A stretch of DNA of 64,000 nt from an uncultured Hungatella sp. (GTDB lineage Bacteria > Bacillota > Clostridia > Lachnospirales > Lachnospiraceae), in the NCBI GenBank assembly GCA_949879025.1, contig CATLBO010000003.1:1-64000 (forward strand). Direction: 5' to 3'. The notes beneath the pieces are model-generated. The model was not told the DNA's origin, searched no databases, and saw only the letters and a program-made list of their open reading frames with translations. The translations under genes were made by a program, and so were the position numbers. This document shows, piece by piece, positions 43,867 to 52,935 of this stretch (its first letter is position 1; each line of letters starts with the position of its first letter).

Positions 43867-45828
43867 CTATACCTCATCTTCTACTTGCTGCTCCATCTTT
43901 AAAAGGAGATTTCTCAGCGTATCGTAGCTCTGATATTTTATTAGTTCCTGCATGCTTTCCCCATCCAGCAGCAACTTAGCCGTCACCTGATAAAACTGCT
44001 GAACATCAAAATGTTCATAGTTAGCTACGGAAACAAGGAAAATAACCTGGATCAGGCTGTCCGGAGCATCTTCTGTCCACAGAATAGGGTCATCCAGAAC
44101 TGCCACACATACAAAAGGGCGCTCTCCCATAACTTCAATGGGATGCGGCATTGCTACAAAATTACCAAAAGCTGTCTTAGCCAGAACTTCTCTTGCCCTC
44201 ACCGAATCAATAAATTCTTTGGGAGCAAGCCCTTTATCGCACACAAACCCACATAAAGTCCGCAGAGCTTCCTCTTTATTGGCAAATTTCATATGGGGAA
44301 GAAACAGCTCTTTGGGGTAAATATCCAGCACAGGGCTGTCTACTTTTCCCATAAGAGTTTTTTTCACTGCCTGAATGTCAGAGCTTTTCAAGAAATATTC
44401 TACCTCCTGAATAGGAACCGGAATTTTCACCGGAATCGGCACCGTAGTAAACACATAGTCAATTTCCGTGAAATCCTGCTCGCCAATCCTCCCAACATCG
44501 CATACGCTGATTTTATTAAGGTAAGAGCCAAACTCTGTCTTATATCTGTGAAGAAGCAGCTGCGCACTGCCTCTTCCTGAAGCACAGACTAAAAGTATGT
44601 TTTTCTTGGCTACTTCCGTCTTTTTTCTCTCCAGAGCCAAAGCAAAAAGAAGCGCTATATAGCCAATCTCGTCTTCTTTCATAGCCTTGTGAAATTTGTG
44701 GTTCAGCACTACGCAAGCTGTTGTCGCCATTGTATAAGCGAAAGAATATCGCTCTTTTATGTCTTTCAGCAAAGGATTTGTCAATTTCATGTCGTGCTGC
44801 AGCCGCACCACCAGCGGAACCATATGCTGACTTAAAGACATACGCAATTCCAAATCTTCACGAAAGTCAAATTTAAATGCATCATTAACTGCTCCCAGCA
44901 TCTGATCCACTAGATCGCTTATCTCTTGGCTGATAACCAGATTTCCTTCCGATTCCTCACCGATGCCCGCATTAAGCACCATCTTTTTTCCTTCCAGATG
45001 AATAGCTATGTATACAATCTCACTGGGAGGAAATCCCACTGAAAACTTCTCCTTTATCATACCAAGGATCTCTTCTGCCATCCGGTATGTCTTCTTATTT
45101 CGGACTTTCTCCCCATCGCCTTCCACCATGGGCACATAATGCCCTCCCCGCATCCGGAGGATAGCGATCTGAATATGGAGAATCAGGTTTTGGAATGCCA
45201 CATTCGAAATGTCAAAATTATATTTTGACAGGCATCCCCGCACACATTTATAAATCCACTGGATTTCCTCTGTCACATCCTGATCTCCGCCTAATTTCTC
45301 TGCAAGCTTTATTTTCTCCGCCACATAACCTGCAATGCATAGACGGCGGTCAAACTCTTTCCCTTCCACACAAACTCCGTAATTAGGCTTTCTCTTCAGG
45401 CTTAAGTTATACTCTCCAAGGAGACATTCCACTTCCTTCAGATTATTGGTCAGCGTTTTTTTTGAGATGTAAAGCAATTCGCTTAAATCGTCCAGCTTTA
45501 CATACCGCTCCGCATTAAGGAGGTATTCTAAAAGATACTGCACTCGCTCCTCTGAGGAATTGGGTATGGCTGACTCCTGAAGTTCCCGCTTCTGCATCAG
45601 TTCTTCCAGTTCTTTCCTTCGTCCTGGATTTGCAACCACCAGGCGGTATCCCGACCCATGCTTTGATTCTACATATACCTCAAACTCACTAAGCAGCTCA
45701 TTCAGATTCTTCAATTGGTTCCTTATGGTCTTGCTGCTTACCCCCAGTTCTTCGGCTAATGCCTCCGCTGTCTGATATTCGCTTTCGGACAGTCTTCGAT
45801 AAATATCACTCATCTGTCTGCTAACCAT
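43867..45828 (-). CDS. PRD-type transcriptional regulator with EIIB and EIIA modules (LicR/ManR-like)
   Basis: The ~653-residue protein has an N-terminal HTH (AEALAEELGVSSKTIRNQLKNL), a second winged helix (LDDLSELLYISKKTLTNNL), two PRD domains (HIQIAILRMRGGH; SLSQHMVPLVVRLQHD), a GatB-like EIIB module with ILLVCASGRGSAQLLL and a fructose-type EIIA module with GNFVAMPHPIEVMGE. PTS phosphorylation of the PRD histidines, cysteine and EIIA histidine would set its activity. There is no AAA+ domain, so it should work with sigma-A promoters. It probably activates the PTS operon directly downstream. The start is uncertain; ATG 45828 has GGAG six bases upstream. Confidence 0.92.
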   Translation of the reverse strand: MVSRQMSDIYRRLSESEYQTAEALAEELGVSSKTIRNQLKNLNELLSEFEVYVESKHGSGYRLVVANPGRRKELEELMQKRELQESAIPNSSEERVQYLLEYLLNAERYVKLDDLSELLYISKKTLTNNLKEVECLLGEYNLSLKRKPNYGVCVEGKEFDRRLCIAGYVAEKIKLAEKLGGDQDVTEEIQWIYKCVRGCLSKYNFDISNVAFQNLILHIQIAILRMRGGHYVPMVEGDGEKVRNKKTYRMAEEILGMIKEKFSVGFPPSEIVYIAIHLEGKKMVLNAGIGEESEGNLVISQEISDLVDQMLGAVNDAFKFDFREDLELRMSLSQHMVPLVVRLQHDMKLTNPLLKDIKERYSFAYTMATTACVVLNHKFHKAMKEDEIGYIALLFALALERKKTEVAKKNILLVCASGRGSAQLLLHRYKTEFGSYLNKISVCDVGRIGEQDFTEIDYVFTTVPIPVKIPVPIQEVEYFLKSSDIQAVKKTLMGKVDSPVLDIYPKELFLPHMKFANKEEALRTLCGFVCDKGLAPKEFIDSVRAREVLAKTAFGNFVAMPHPIEVMGERPFVCVAVLDDPILWTEDAPDSLIQVIFLVSVANYEHFDVQQFYQVTAKLLLDGESMQELIKYQSYDTLRNLLLKMEQQVEDEV

Positions 45829-46190
45829 GTGCATCTCCACTTCCCGTCATCGCTATTACGCTAATAGCACCTGCTATGACTTTTTATGATATTTCCGCTG
45901 TTTACTTGATAATAAGTCCTATTATAGCAAATTAGCCTTTTTAATCCAAGTAGAATTTTTTGTAATTGGGAGGGAATTTCTAAATGCCAAATCTTAAATG
46001 CAAATGTCTTACTGGAATCTTCCTATCACCAAAACTGCTCTGAACGTTTAATATTAAATGTATTTCTTCTAATTTAATAAGAGTATCGCCTTTAGCATTA
46101 TAATACATATGCTTTAAAGCGATACTCCGAAATTATAAAAATTAATCTTGTTAAAATAAATACACTTTTATACTATGACTGCTTTACAGC
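45829..46190. other. AT-rich intergenic region with hairpin
   Basis: This 362-bp stretch is AT-rich and has no gene. It holds the hairpin at 46081-46127, likely the 3' end of the sigma-linked secreted protein transcript, and the presumed promoter region of the PRD regulator, without a clear -35/-10 pair. Confidence 0.4.
46081..46127 (-). terminator. Hairpin after secreted protein gene
   Basis: GAGTATCGC and GCGATACTC form a 9-bp stem continued by ATGCT/AGCAT pairing inside, 64 bases after the stop. The minus strand continues TTATTAAATT, a weak U-tract. Confidence 0.6.
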
Positions 46191-46718
46191 TCACTTTAAT
46201 TCACCCACACTGCGAAATACTGGATAATCGGTAAGGAGCACTCCGTCCGTTTGCGTATTTTTGGTTTCATATGAGCCACTTGGGGTTCTTACTTTGTGTT
46301 CACACCTTACACGATAATAATAATTTGTTGTCAAATTATACACATCAAAAGCCGTCTCTCCAGCAAATAGTAAACCATTTGGTTTATCAGCAGCAAAAAA
46401 CTCTTTTGTGAATGTGTCTACTAAACTCCAGCTTCCAGAAGTCCCTTTCCTTCTCTCTAACCTTACTGTTAGGCATGCCCAATTTACAGAATTATACGAA
46501 GTAAAATCTGCGTAAATTCCCAGTACGCCCTCTCCCTTATTAGTTACTTCTGAAATCCCGCTTGCCAAATAGCTGCTTCTTGGTTCTATCATAGAATTCA
46601 CACTATCTTTTTCAGAAGACGAGCTTGTTATAATCTCATCATTTGCAAATGCAATATTAGAAGCCAGCATTACCATAGTAGTCACTAACCCAATTACTTT
46701 TATTATTCTTCTCTTCAC
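46191..46718 (-). CDS. Small secreted protein, unknown function
   Basis: A signal peptide (KRRIIKVIGLVTTMVMLASNIAFA) is followed by ~150 mature residues. A beta-sandwich-like region (GVLGIYADFTSYNSVNWACLTVRLERR, NLTTNYYYRVRCEHKVRTPSGSYE) suggests an adhesin- or fibronectin-like fold. The function is not known to me. The start is GTG 46718, after AAAGGGGG. It is 32 bases downstream of the DUF4367-like gene on the same strand, so it is probably in the same operon and part of the sigma/anti-sigma group. Confidence 0.8.
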   Translation of the reverse strand: MKRRIIKVIGLVTTMVMLASNIAFANDEIITSSSSEKDSVNSMIEPRSSYLASGISEVTNKGEGVLGIYADFTSYNSVNWACLTVRLERRKGTSGSWSLVDTFTKEFFAADKPNGLLFAGETAFDVYNLTTNYYYRVRCEHKVRTPSGSYETKNTQTDGVLLTDYPVFRSVGELK

Positions 46719-46750
46719 AAATAATTCCCCCTTTTAATACTTGATTCTTT

Positions 46751-47545
46751 TCAGTTATAATACTTAATTCCTTGTACAATTCGAGTGAACTCACTCTCTT
46801 CAATCTCTCCTTGCAAGATATAGTATTGATAGTCATGAATAAGTCTCGCACTAAATTCAACTTTTCCTTCACTCAATTCATTCTTAAAAATATCTATTTC
46901 TTCATTCAAGAAAGAATTGTATACCTTACTATGTTTTTTCATATCAGAAGCATAACTAAAAGAAGTTGGTTTATCACTTGAACCTTGATAGAAAAATATA
47001 GATGTATTATTATCATTAATAAATATAATCCTACTTCTTTTCTCAACCACCGTTAATTCATAAAATATAAATTTTTCAGGTAAATAAGATAACTCTAGAA
47101 CCTCTATTTGTAATTCTTCATCTATTTGTCTATAGGCTCTGTCTTCTTCTGAACTATCATCCTCAACCACATTATCCGGACTATTATTAATTGTTATCAC
47201 ATTCTCCAAGTCTTTCCGTTCCCGCACCTCATACACATAATGCCTTTTTGCTCCAGCCCACATTCCACCGCCAAGCACTATTGTCCCTAAAATCGCCGCA
47301 ACTGCCATTACCTTGGCAAACCTTCTTATCCGTCTGCCACTGCCCCTGCGGTGACTGTGTTCCCGTTCCACCCTGTCCCAAATTCTCTGAAATTCGCCTT
47401 TCGGGGCATCCAGTGCTCTATTATCGCTTTTCCCGGCTTGTTCCGCAAACCAATCCAGCTCCTCTGCCAACTGTTCCTCCGTAGATCTGAAAGCCTCTGC
47501 TATTTTCCGTTCTACGTTCAGCTGCCTTTTATCATTTCTCTTCAC
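46751..47545 (-). CDS. DUF4367-like membrane protein, possible anti-sigma factor
   Basis: The 264-residue protein has a polar cytoplasmic N-terminus (about 1-78), one membrane segment (FAKVMAVAAILGTIVLGGGMWAG) and a ~160-residue outside domain with ILQGEIEESEFTRIVQGIKYY at the end, like DUF4367 proteins. Such proteins are often encoded beside sigma factors and hold them inactive. A sigma gene is about 1.2 kb away on the same strand with murG between. GTG 47545 after GAGGT is chosen; ATG 47560 is possible. No zinc-finger motif is seen in the N-terminus. Confidence 0.7.
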   Translation of the reverse strand: MKRNDKRQLNVERKIAEAFRSTEEQLAEELDWFAEQAGKSDNRALDAPKGEFQRIWDRVEREHSHRRGSGRRIRRFAKVMAVAAILGTIVLGGGMWAGAKRHYVYEVRERKDLENVITINNSPDNVVEDDSSEEDRAYRQIDEELQIEVLELSYLPEKFIFYELTVVEKRSRIIFINDNNTSIFFYQGSSDKPTSFSYASDMKKHSKVYNSFLNEEIDIFKNELSEGKVEFSARLIHDYQYYILQGEIEESEFTRIVQGIKYYN

Positions 47546-47605
47546 AGGCCTACCTCGCATATTTCTTCTGATTTCAGGAAATCATTTTCTATAGGTGTTT
47601 TGGGG

Positions 47606-47636
47606 TTGACTTTTTTAAGTGATTGTTTAGTATATA
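47606..47636 (+). promoter_or_regulatory. Promoter candidate for murG
   Basis: TTGACT, 16 bases, TAGTAT (overlapping TATATA) lies about 60 bases before the murG start, giving murG its own transcription on the plus strand. Confidence 0.5.
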
Positions 47637-47692
47637 TAGGTATACAGCTGCCCACATGGGTCTGCGTTTTGTAAAATTGGAGGTTTCTTCTT

Positions 47693-48766
47693 ATGAAAAA
47701 AATCATTTTAACCGGTGGCGGGACCGCCGGCCATGTAACACCAAATCTAGCTTTAATTCCTTCCCTGCAGGAACATAGGTACGAAATTCGTTATATCGGT
47801 TCCTATGAAGGAATCGAAAAAAAACTTATCAAAGGCACTGGCATCCCCTATGACGGCATTTCCTCCGGCAAGCTGCGCCGATATTTCGACCTAAAAAACT
47901 TCTCGGACCCTTTCCGTGTGATAAAAGGATATATGGAAGCAAGGAATCTTCTGAAAAAGCACAAACCAGATGTAATCTTTTCCAAAGGCGGCTTTGTGGC
48001 TGTTCCCGTAGTATTGGCTGCAAAGCATTATGGCATTCCTACGATTATCCATGAATCTGATATGACCCCCGGACTTGCCAATAAGCTGTGCATTCCCTCT
48101 GCCAAAAAGGTCTGCTGTAATTTTCCCGAAACGCTCCAATACCTTCCTAAGGAAAAAGCTGTGCTTACCGGATCTCCTATCCGGGAAGAACTTCTTCAAG
48201 GAGATCGTCTTTCCGGCCTCCGCCATACCCACCTGTCAGCCGACAAACCTATAATTCTGGTTATCGGAGGAAGCCTTGGCTCCGTAATGGTCAATACCGC
48301 CGTACGGGATCTTCTGCCGCATCTACTGCCTGATTATCAGGTAGTACATATCTGTGGAAAGAATCATCTGGATGAAAACCTTACAAACACCCAGGGATAT
48401 GTACAGTACGAATATGTAGATGCACCGCTGAAACATCTGTTTGCCGCTGCTGATCTGGTTTTGTCCAGGGCAGGCGCCAATTCCATTTGTGAAATTCTGG
48501 CACTGCGCAAGCCTAATGTGCTAATCCCGCTTTCAGCCGCCGCCAGCCGTGGAGACCAAATCCTTAACGCCAATTCTTTTGCTAAACAAGGCTTTAGCAC
48601 GGTTCTGGCAGAAGAATCCATAACCCCTGATCGTTTGTATCAGGCAATTCATGATACCTATGAAAATCGCTCCTCTTTTATTCATCAAATGGAGCAAAGC
48701 CATCTCACCAATGCCATACAAACTATCATAAGCCTTATTGAAGAATGTGCATCTAACAAAAACTGA
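47693..48766 (+). CDS. murG: UDP-GlcNAc transferase of lipid II synthesis
   Basis: MurG adds GlcNAc to lipid I at the inner face of the membrane to make lipid II. It starts KKIILTGGGTAGHVTPNLALIP, the GGTAGH donor-lipid motif, and has ILVIGGSLGSVMVN, LVLSRAGANSICEI and RGDQILNANSF, all typical of GT28. At 357 residues it is normal length. ATG 47693 follows TTGGAGG. It is not in a dcw cluster. It lies on the plus strand between two minus-strand genes and ends one base from the sigma gene stop. Confidence 0.96.
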   Translation: MKKIILTGGGTAGHVTPNLALIPSLQEHRYEIRYIGSYEGIEKKLIKGTGIPYDGISSGKLRRYFDLKNFSDPFRVIKGYMEARNLLKKHKPDVIFSKGGFVAVPVVLAAKHYGIPTIIHESDMTPGLANKLCIPSAKKVCCNFPETLQYLPKEKAVLTGSPIREELLQGDRLSGLRHTHLSADKPIILVIGGSLGSVMVNTAVRDLLPHLLPDYQVVHICGKNHLDENLTNTQGYVQYEYVDAPLKHLFAAADLVLSRAGANSICEILALRKPNVLIPLSAAASRGDQILNANSFAKQGFSTVLAEESITPDRLYQAIHDTYENRSSFIHQMEQSHLTNAIQTIISLIEECASNKN

Positions 48767-48767
48767 T

Positions 48768-49301
48768 TCAATCCTTAAGCAGTTTCATTATACGTCTTCT
48801 GATTCTGGATATGCGCATTCTGCATGTAGCATCACTGATATTCAGAATCTGACATACCTGTTCCCGTGGCCTTCCCTCAATCATATGGAGGATGGCCACT
48901 TCACGCAGAGCCGGTGTCATGGACAGAATGCTTTCACGGATTCTCTTCAATTCTTCTTCCTCAATCACACCATTCCCCACATCCTTCTCGTTCTTGTTCC
49001 GCAGGATCTCAGCCTCAGTGGAAGAATCTTCTGCATCAATGCTTATTTCCTCATGCCGTTTCAAACGACGAAAATAATCATTGCATCTGTTCCGAAGAAT
49101 TTTCATCAGCATTCCCTTTCTTTGTGCCATATTCCATCCAGGGAATTTATCTCCGTATTTGTCCATGAATGCCACAAATGTATCCTGAATAATATCATCA
49201 ATTTCGCATTCTGGTACATTTCTGCTTAATGCTGCCAGCCGAAGGGCCTTTTGATATGTTTCATACAGTTCCTGCAACAATTCCTTTTGCTCTTGATGCA
49301 T
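48768..49301 (-). CDS. RNA polymerase sigma-70 family factor (ECF-type)
   Basis: The 177-residue factor has region 2 (EIDDIIQDTFVAFMDKYGDKFPGWN) and region 4 (MTPALREVAILHMIEGRPREQVCQILNISDATCRMRISRIRRRIM), a plain ECF-type layout. Region 2 is the -10 binding part and region 4 the -35 helix-turn-helix. ATG 49301 follows TTAGGAG. Its likely partner is the DUF4367-like membrane protein further downstream on the same strand; murG on the opposite strand lies between. The target promoters are not known. Confidence 0.9.
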   Translation of the reverse strand: MHQEQKELLQELYETYQKALRLAALSRNVPECEIDDIIQDTFVAFMDKYGDKFPGWNMAQRKGMLMKILRNRCNDYFRRLKRHEEISIDAEDSSTEAEILRNKNEKDVGNGVIEEEELKRIRESILSMTPALREVAILHMIEGRPREQVCQILNISDATCRMRISRIRRRIMKLLKD

Positions 49302-49378
49302 GGTATTCTCCTAATATTCAGGTTTCTCATCATGTTTGCAGGAGTTGCTGCCTGTGCATATTAAGCCTACCATCCTGA

Positions 49379-49795
49379 CTACAGCCGGGACGTTACTGCC
49401 TCTACGATGCTCTTCGTTTCTTCTGCAGAAACAGAGCCTGGCTTCCATGCTACCATTTCAGGTCCGTCTTTATAGCGGGGGATTACATGCATGTGAAAAT
49501 GCATCACCGTCTGCCCGGCAGCTTCTCCATTATTCTGTACCAGATTAAAACCGGCGCAGTCCAAACCGCTTTCCATAGCCTTTCCAAGCTTTGCTGCCAC
49601 CTTTAAGACCTTTGCTGCGACAGCTTCATCCAACTGGCATAGATTCTGATAATGCTGCTTTGGTAAAATCAGGGCGTGCCCCTTAGAAGCCGGACCAGCG
49701 TCCAGAATCACGCGGAAATCATCATCCTCATACAGAGACGCCGTAGGTATTACTCCGTTAGCAAGTTTGCAGAAAATACAATCATCTTTTACCAT
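49379..49795 (-). CDS. HIT family nucleotide-binding protein
   Basis: This small nucleotide hydrolase or transferase has the catalytic histidine triad in VMHFHMHVIPRYK, CIFCKLANGVIPT at the N-terminus and ALILPKQHYQNL in the core. At 138 residues it resembles Hint-type proteins, which usually act on purine nucleoside phosphoramidates. ATG 49795 follows GAGGAGG and overlaps the rhomboid stop by seven bases, so the two are co-transcribed. No function link between them is evident. Confidence 0.93.
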   Translation of the reverse strand: MVKDDCIFCKLANGVIPTASLYEDDDFRVILDAGPASKGHALILPKQHYQNLCQLDEAVAAKVLKVAAKLGKAMESGLDCAGFNLVQNNGEAAGQTVMHFHMHVIPRYKDGPEMVAWKPGSVSAEETKSIVEAVTSRL

Positions 49796-50415
49796 ATGTC
49801 CTCCTCTATCCAACCAATTTTTTTAACAGGTTTCCGATACAAAATTATCCCCATAAGAATTCCCAGCACAAGTCCTGCCACATGAGCTGCATTATTCACT
49901 CCGCTGCTGGTAAAACCATGGTAGAGAGAAAAAAACGCCAGAATCACCATCTGTCTGGTATTTAAGTCTTCCAGCCTTCCCTTATTCACTGCCACAGCAT
50001 AAGCCAGCCCCCCAACTACGCCAAAAATAGCTCCGGAAGCCCCTGCTGATACTGCATAATCTTCCCGTATGATATTTATCCAAAGCGATATCACGTTTGC
50101 TCCGATTCCACATATCAAGTAAAAAGCTGCATATTTGACTTTCCCCAGCGCTCGTTCCAGATTATCACCCAGAACAAACAGAATCAGCATATTATTAGCA
50201 AGATGTTCCACTCCGAAATGCATAAAAACAGCTGTTAAAAGCCGCCAGTATTCCTTCCCATACAAAACCGCCGGTTCAAACAAAGCTCCATGATCAATCA
50301 TAAACTCAGCATCTTCGGTGAACCCTTTTGTCTCCAAATATAAAAAAACGATTATATTTGCGGCAATAATGGCAAAATTTACATAAGCGGTTTTTCGGTA
50401 TCTTCCCAGTTCCAT
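49789..50415 (-). CDS. Rhomboid family intramembrane serine protease
   Basis: This integral membrane protease cuts transmembrane segments of substrates. Six membrane segments can be seen in 208 residues. The catalytic serine is in SAGASGAIFGVVGG and the histidine in NAAHVAGLVLG. EHLANNMLILFVLGDNLE is the usual stabilising segment. ATG 50415 follows GAGGGAG. It overlaps the HIT gene by seven bases. Substrates cannot be told from the sequence. Confidence 0.93.
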   Translation of the reverse strand: MELGRYRKTAYVNFAIIAANIIVFLYLETKGFTEDAEFMIDHGALFEPAVLYGKEYWRLLTAVFMHFGVEHLANNMLILFVLGDNLERALGKVKYAAFYLICGIGANVISLWINIIREDYAVSAGASGAIFGVVGGLAYAVAVNKGRLEDLNTRQMVILAFFSLYHGFTSSGVNNAAHVAGLVLGILMGIILYRKPVKKIGWIEEDIW

Positions 50416-50478
50416 AACCGTCTCCCTCGAAACTTATGTAATCCTATTCTACCATAGCTTTGGGGTTTTGTTAAGATT

Positions 50479-52005
50479 TTATTTCAGCTGGAATTTTAAA
50501 TCTGCCACTCCAATCTCATCTCCCTGCTGGATTAATGCAGTACCGTTAGCATCTAAGAGTTTTCCGTTAACAAACGTTCCATTGGTCGAGTTTAGATCTG
50601 TTACCTGGCACCCTGCCTCCGTCTCATCGATCCGAACATGAAGGCGGCTAACCGTGTTTTTATCAAGTACATAGTCGCAAAGCCCTTCCTGTTTTCCGAT
50701 AATAAACGGGTAATATGGCAGTAAGATGCTGATTTGCCCATCTCTGCTCACAAGTCTTCTTACCGTCTTGTCTTCACTCTGATTCCACAGCAGCACTGTG
50801 CGCATCTCCTCCTCATTGGAATCCATGGGCATAGAAATTTCTTCTGCGTTCCCTTCCTCTGGCTCTTGAAATACCATTTGCCATTGGCTCTGCTGAACAG
50901 GTGCATTTAATTGGAGATTGGGGTTACTGTTTGGCGGATTATATTCTGATGTTTCAAAAGATGTCTCTCTAAAAGATGTCTGTTCATGAAATAACTGGCT
51001 GTTAGATGATGTGTATGTTAGTGTTTCCTCATAAGGCAACTGGCTGCAAGATGACGGATCATGAAAAATCTGGCAATCAGCCTCTGTCTGCCTTCCCTTT
51101 TTGTCAGAGAGCGTCCTATAAAGCCGTATGGCTGCGCCTGTTACCAATAGGACAAGCCCAGCCACTGATAAGTAGATACTATATGGCACAAGTTTGTATC
51201 TTCCTGAAAAAAACCGAAGTCCGGCAGCCAGCAAGAGCATTGCAGCTCCTGGAAGAAAATAAAAACATGCTGGCTTTCTGTCAGAATCTGCAGACTGCCG
51301 ATTCTGCCTGGGTTCATGCGCATCCCTGGGACTTTTGCCTTTTTCAGCGGCTCTTTCTGGATCTCTCAGCCTTTTTTCCTCTTTTTCCAATGATCCTGAA
51401 TTTGTATTTTCTGCCTTTATTCTCTCACAGTTCTCATCTCCATTCCGATACCCCACAATTGGATAATTTTCCCGCATAAGCCACCGCAGCAGATTATCAA
51501 GGCCATAATTTTCTTTCAGGCTTTCACGATAAAGGCCATAGATCAAAACCACTGCTTCTTTATCTTTATGATCTGCTTTCCCTAAAAGGAACTGCAAAAA
51601 CAGGCTGAATTCTTCCGGAAAATTTCCTTTTTTCCCTGGTAGCAGACAGAGAAAGGGCTGGTATTCTTCTGGATCTACATAAATGTAATCCGGAACCAGC
51701 AGAATCTGTTCTTCTGTCAAAAGATAGTCTTCCATTCTGGTCAGAGTCCGGGCAATTCCCAAAAGCAGTTTTCGAATCTGTATGGCACTGATCGCTTGTT
51801 TTTCCAAAATTCTGCTTAATGGCTGTTTCGAAGTAATCTCATAACAGAACCTGTATTGATTATCTGTCTTCTTTATTCGGAATTTTAGCAGGCCTTCAAT
51901 GGTATTTCCTATCATCATCTTGGCTTCGTAGCCTTGCCCTTGATTTTCTTCCGCTTGAATCATCAGATAATTCTGCCGCATTTCCCGCAGATATTCCACT
52001 TCCAT
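50479..52005 (-). CDS. DUF6382-like protein with C-terminal FHA domain
   Basis: The 508-residue protein has a ~175-residue N-terminal domain resembling DUF6382. A long Ser/Asn/Glu linker includes a hydrophobic pair (ACFYFLPGAAMLLLAAGLRFF and LVPYSIYLSVAGLVLLVTGA). The C-terminal FHA domain has IGKQEGLCDYVLDKNTVSRLHVRI, DLNSTNGTFVNGKLL and DEIGVADLKFQL. FHA domains bind phosphothreonine, yet no Ser/Thr kinase is in this window. ATG 52005 follows AAAAGGAGTG. It is seven bases after the pseudopilin gene, so it closes the pilus operon and probably helps control assembly. Confidence 0.85.
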   Translation of the reverse strand: MEVEYLREMRQNYLMIQAEENQGQGYEAKMMIGNTIEGLLKFRIKKTDNQYRFCYEITSKQPLSRILEKQAISAIQIRKLLLGIARTLTRMEDYLLTEEQILLVPDYIYVDPEEYQPFLCLLPGKKGNFPEEFSLFLQFLLGKADHKDKEAVVLIYGLYRESLKENYGLDNLLRWLMRENYPIVGYRNGDENCERIKAENTNSGSLEKEEKRLRDPERAAEKGKSPRDAHEPRQNRQSADSDRKPACFYFLPGAAMLLLAAGLRFFSGRYKLVPYSIYLSVAGLVLLVTGAAIRLYRTLSDKKGRQTEADCQIFHDPSSCSQLPYEETLTYTSSNSQLFHEQTSFRETSFETSEYNPPNSNPNLQLNAPVQQSQWQMVFQEPEEGNAEEISMPMDSNEEEMRTVLLWNQSEDKTVRRLVSRDGQISILLPYYPFIIGKQEGLCDYVLDKNTVSRLHVRIDETEAGCQVTDLNSTNGTFVNGKLLDANGTALIQQGDEIGVADLKFQLK

Positions 52006-52011
52006 CCCTTA

Positions 52012-52407
52012 TCACTCCTTTTGCTCTTCCTGAATACCGTTTCTCTCAAACGCTGCCATCTTCCGCAAAATCCTTTCTGGTTCATAGATCTTTGCTGTAA
52101 TCTCCTTTTTCCATGTTCCTGTATCAATGTAGCCTTCCACTTGTTCTAATGTTCTTTCTGCCTGTCCATGATGCAATGTTTTAATCTGCCCATCTTCCCT
52201 GGAACGCAGGCATTCCACAATATAATGAAGGCCCATGGTTTCCACTGTCTTTCCCCATTGAAAATATGCAGTTCGTATTATAACAGCCAAAACCAGAATT
52301 ACCATTCCCATGATATAAGAAGCTTCTACTGTCATGCTGGCAGAACATTTATTAATTTTTTTATCCTTTTCTGTTATTTGCAATTTAAAATTATGGCAGA
52401 CAGCCAT
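52012..52407 (-). CDS. TadE-like pseudopilin
   Basis: The 131-residue protein has a short basic leader and CSASMTVEASYIMGMVILVLAVIIRTAYF, the TVEAS-type motif and hydrophobic helix of TadE-like pilus proteins. The rest is a soluble domain. ATG 52407 lies in GGAGGAGATCCG context and overlaps the second prepilin peptidase by 34 bases, so the longer track start is unlikely. It probably sits in the pilus as a minor pilin. Confidence 0.75.
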   Translation of the reverse strand: MAVCHNFKLQITEKDKKINKCSASMTVEASYIMGMVILVLAVIIRTAYFQWGKTVETMGLHYIVECLRSREDGQIKTLHHGQAERTLEQVEGYIDTGTWKKEITAKIYEPERILRKMAAFERNGIQEEQKE

Positions 52408-52832
52408 CGGATCTCCTCCCCCCGCAGCAAAATCCATATTCCTGCAGGCCACATACATGCCAAAAAAGGCAGTGTCATATTGCCTCCATTCTCTCGTTTC
52501 CAGGCTCTGTATAAAATCAGCCCTGCACCCCAGCACCAGCTAACTGCCAATCCGCCCAAAAGAAGTATCCATGCCTCTTCTGCATTCAAATACCAGGCAC
52601 TTGCTGTAAAAAACCATCCGTCCCCTGCTCCTATGGCTCCCTTGGTTATTTTACTTACCAGCAAGAGGATCAGTCCCATAGATATTCCCTGAAAGTGGCC
52701 TTCCGGTCCTGTTGCTGCGCCATAAACCATGCCGAAAATTCCACAGGCAGCCAAAACCATACAGGAAACCATCCTTTCTTTTATATCTGTTATTGCTGCA
52801 ATCGTTAGACATAGAAACCAAAACCACCGCAT
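52374..52832 (-). CDS. Prepilin peptidase, A24 family (second copy in locus)
   Basis: The membrane aspartyl protease cuts pilin leaders. The first aspartate is in AAITDIKERM and the second in AIGAGDGWFF, the GxGD motif. At 152 residues it is close to TadV/CpaA. ATG 52832 after AAAAGGTG is preferred to a GTG three codons before. It lies between the TadE-like gene with Cys/His modules (104 bases upstream) and the pseudopilin. A second A24 gene heads the locus near 60.9 kb; why there are two is unclear. Confidence 0.85.
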   Translation of the reverse strand: MRWFWFLCLTIAAITDIKERMVSCMVLAACGIFGMVYGAATGPEGHFQGISMGLILLLVSKITKGAIGAGDGWFFTASAWYLNAEEAWILLLGGLAVSWCWGAGLILYRAWKRENGGNMTLPFLACMWPAGIWILLRGEEIRWLSAIILNCK

Positions 52833-52935
52833 ATTGATCACCTTTTCTCTTAAACCTTTTATAAGGCAATTGTAAAAGTCAAGGCTTTGCTAAAAAAGCA
52901 TCTGACAGCTTTAGCTTTCACAATTGCCTATATAA

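Noticed and set aside
46657-46872. 71-residue ORF between the DUF4367-like and secreted protein genes
   Set aside because: It overlaps both genes in another frame and has no ribosome site.
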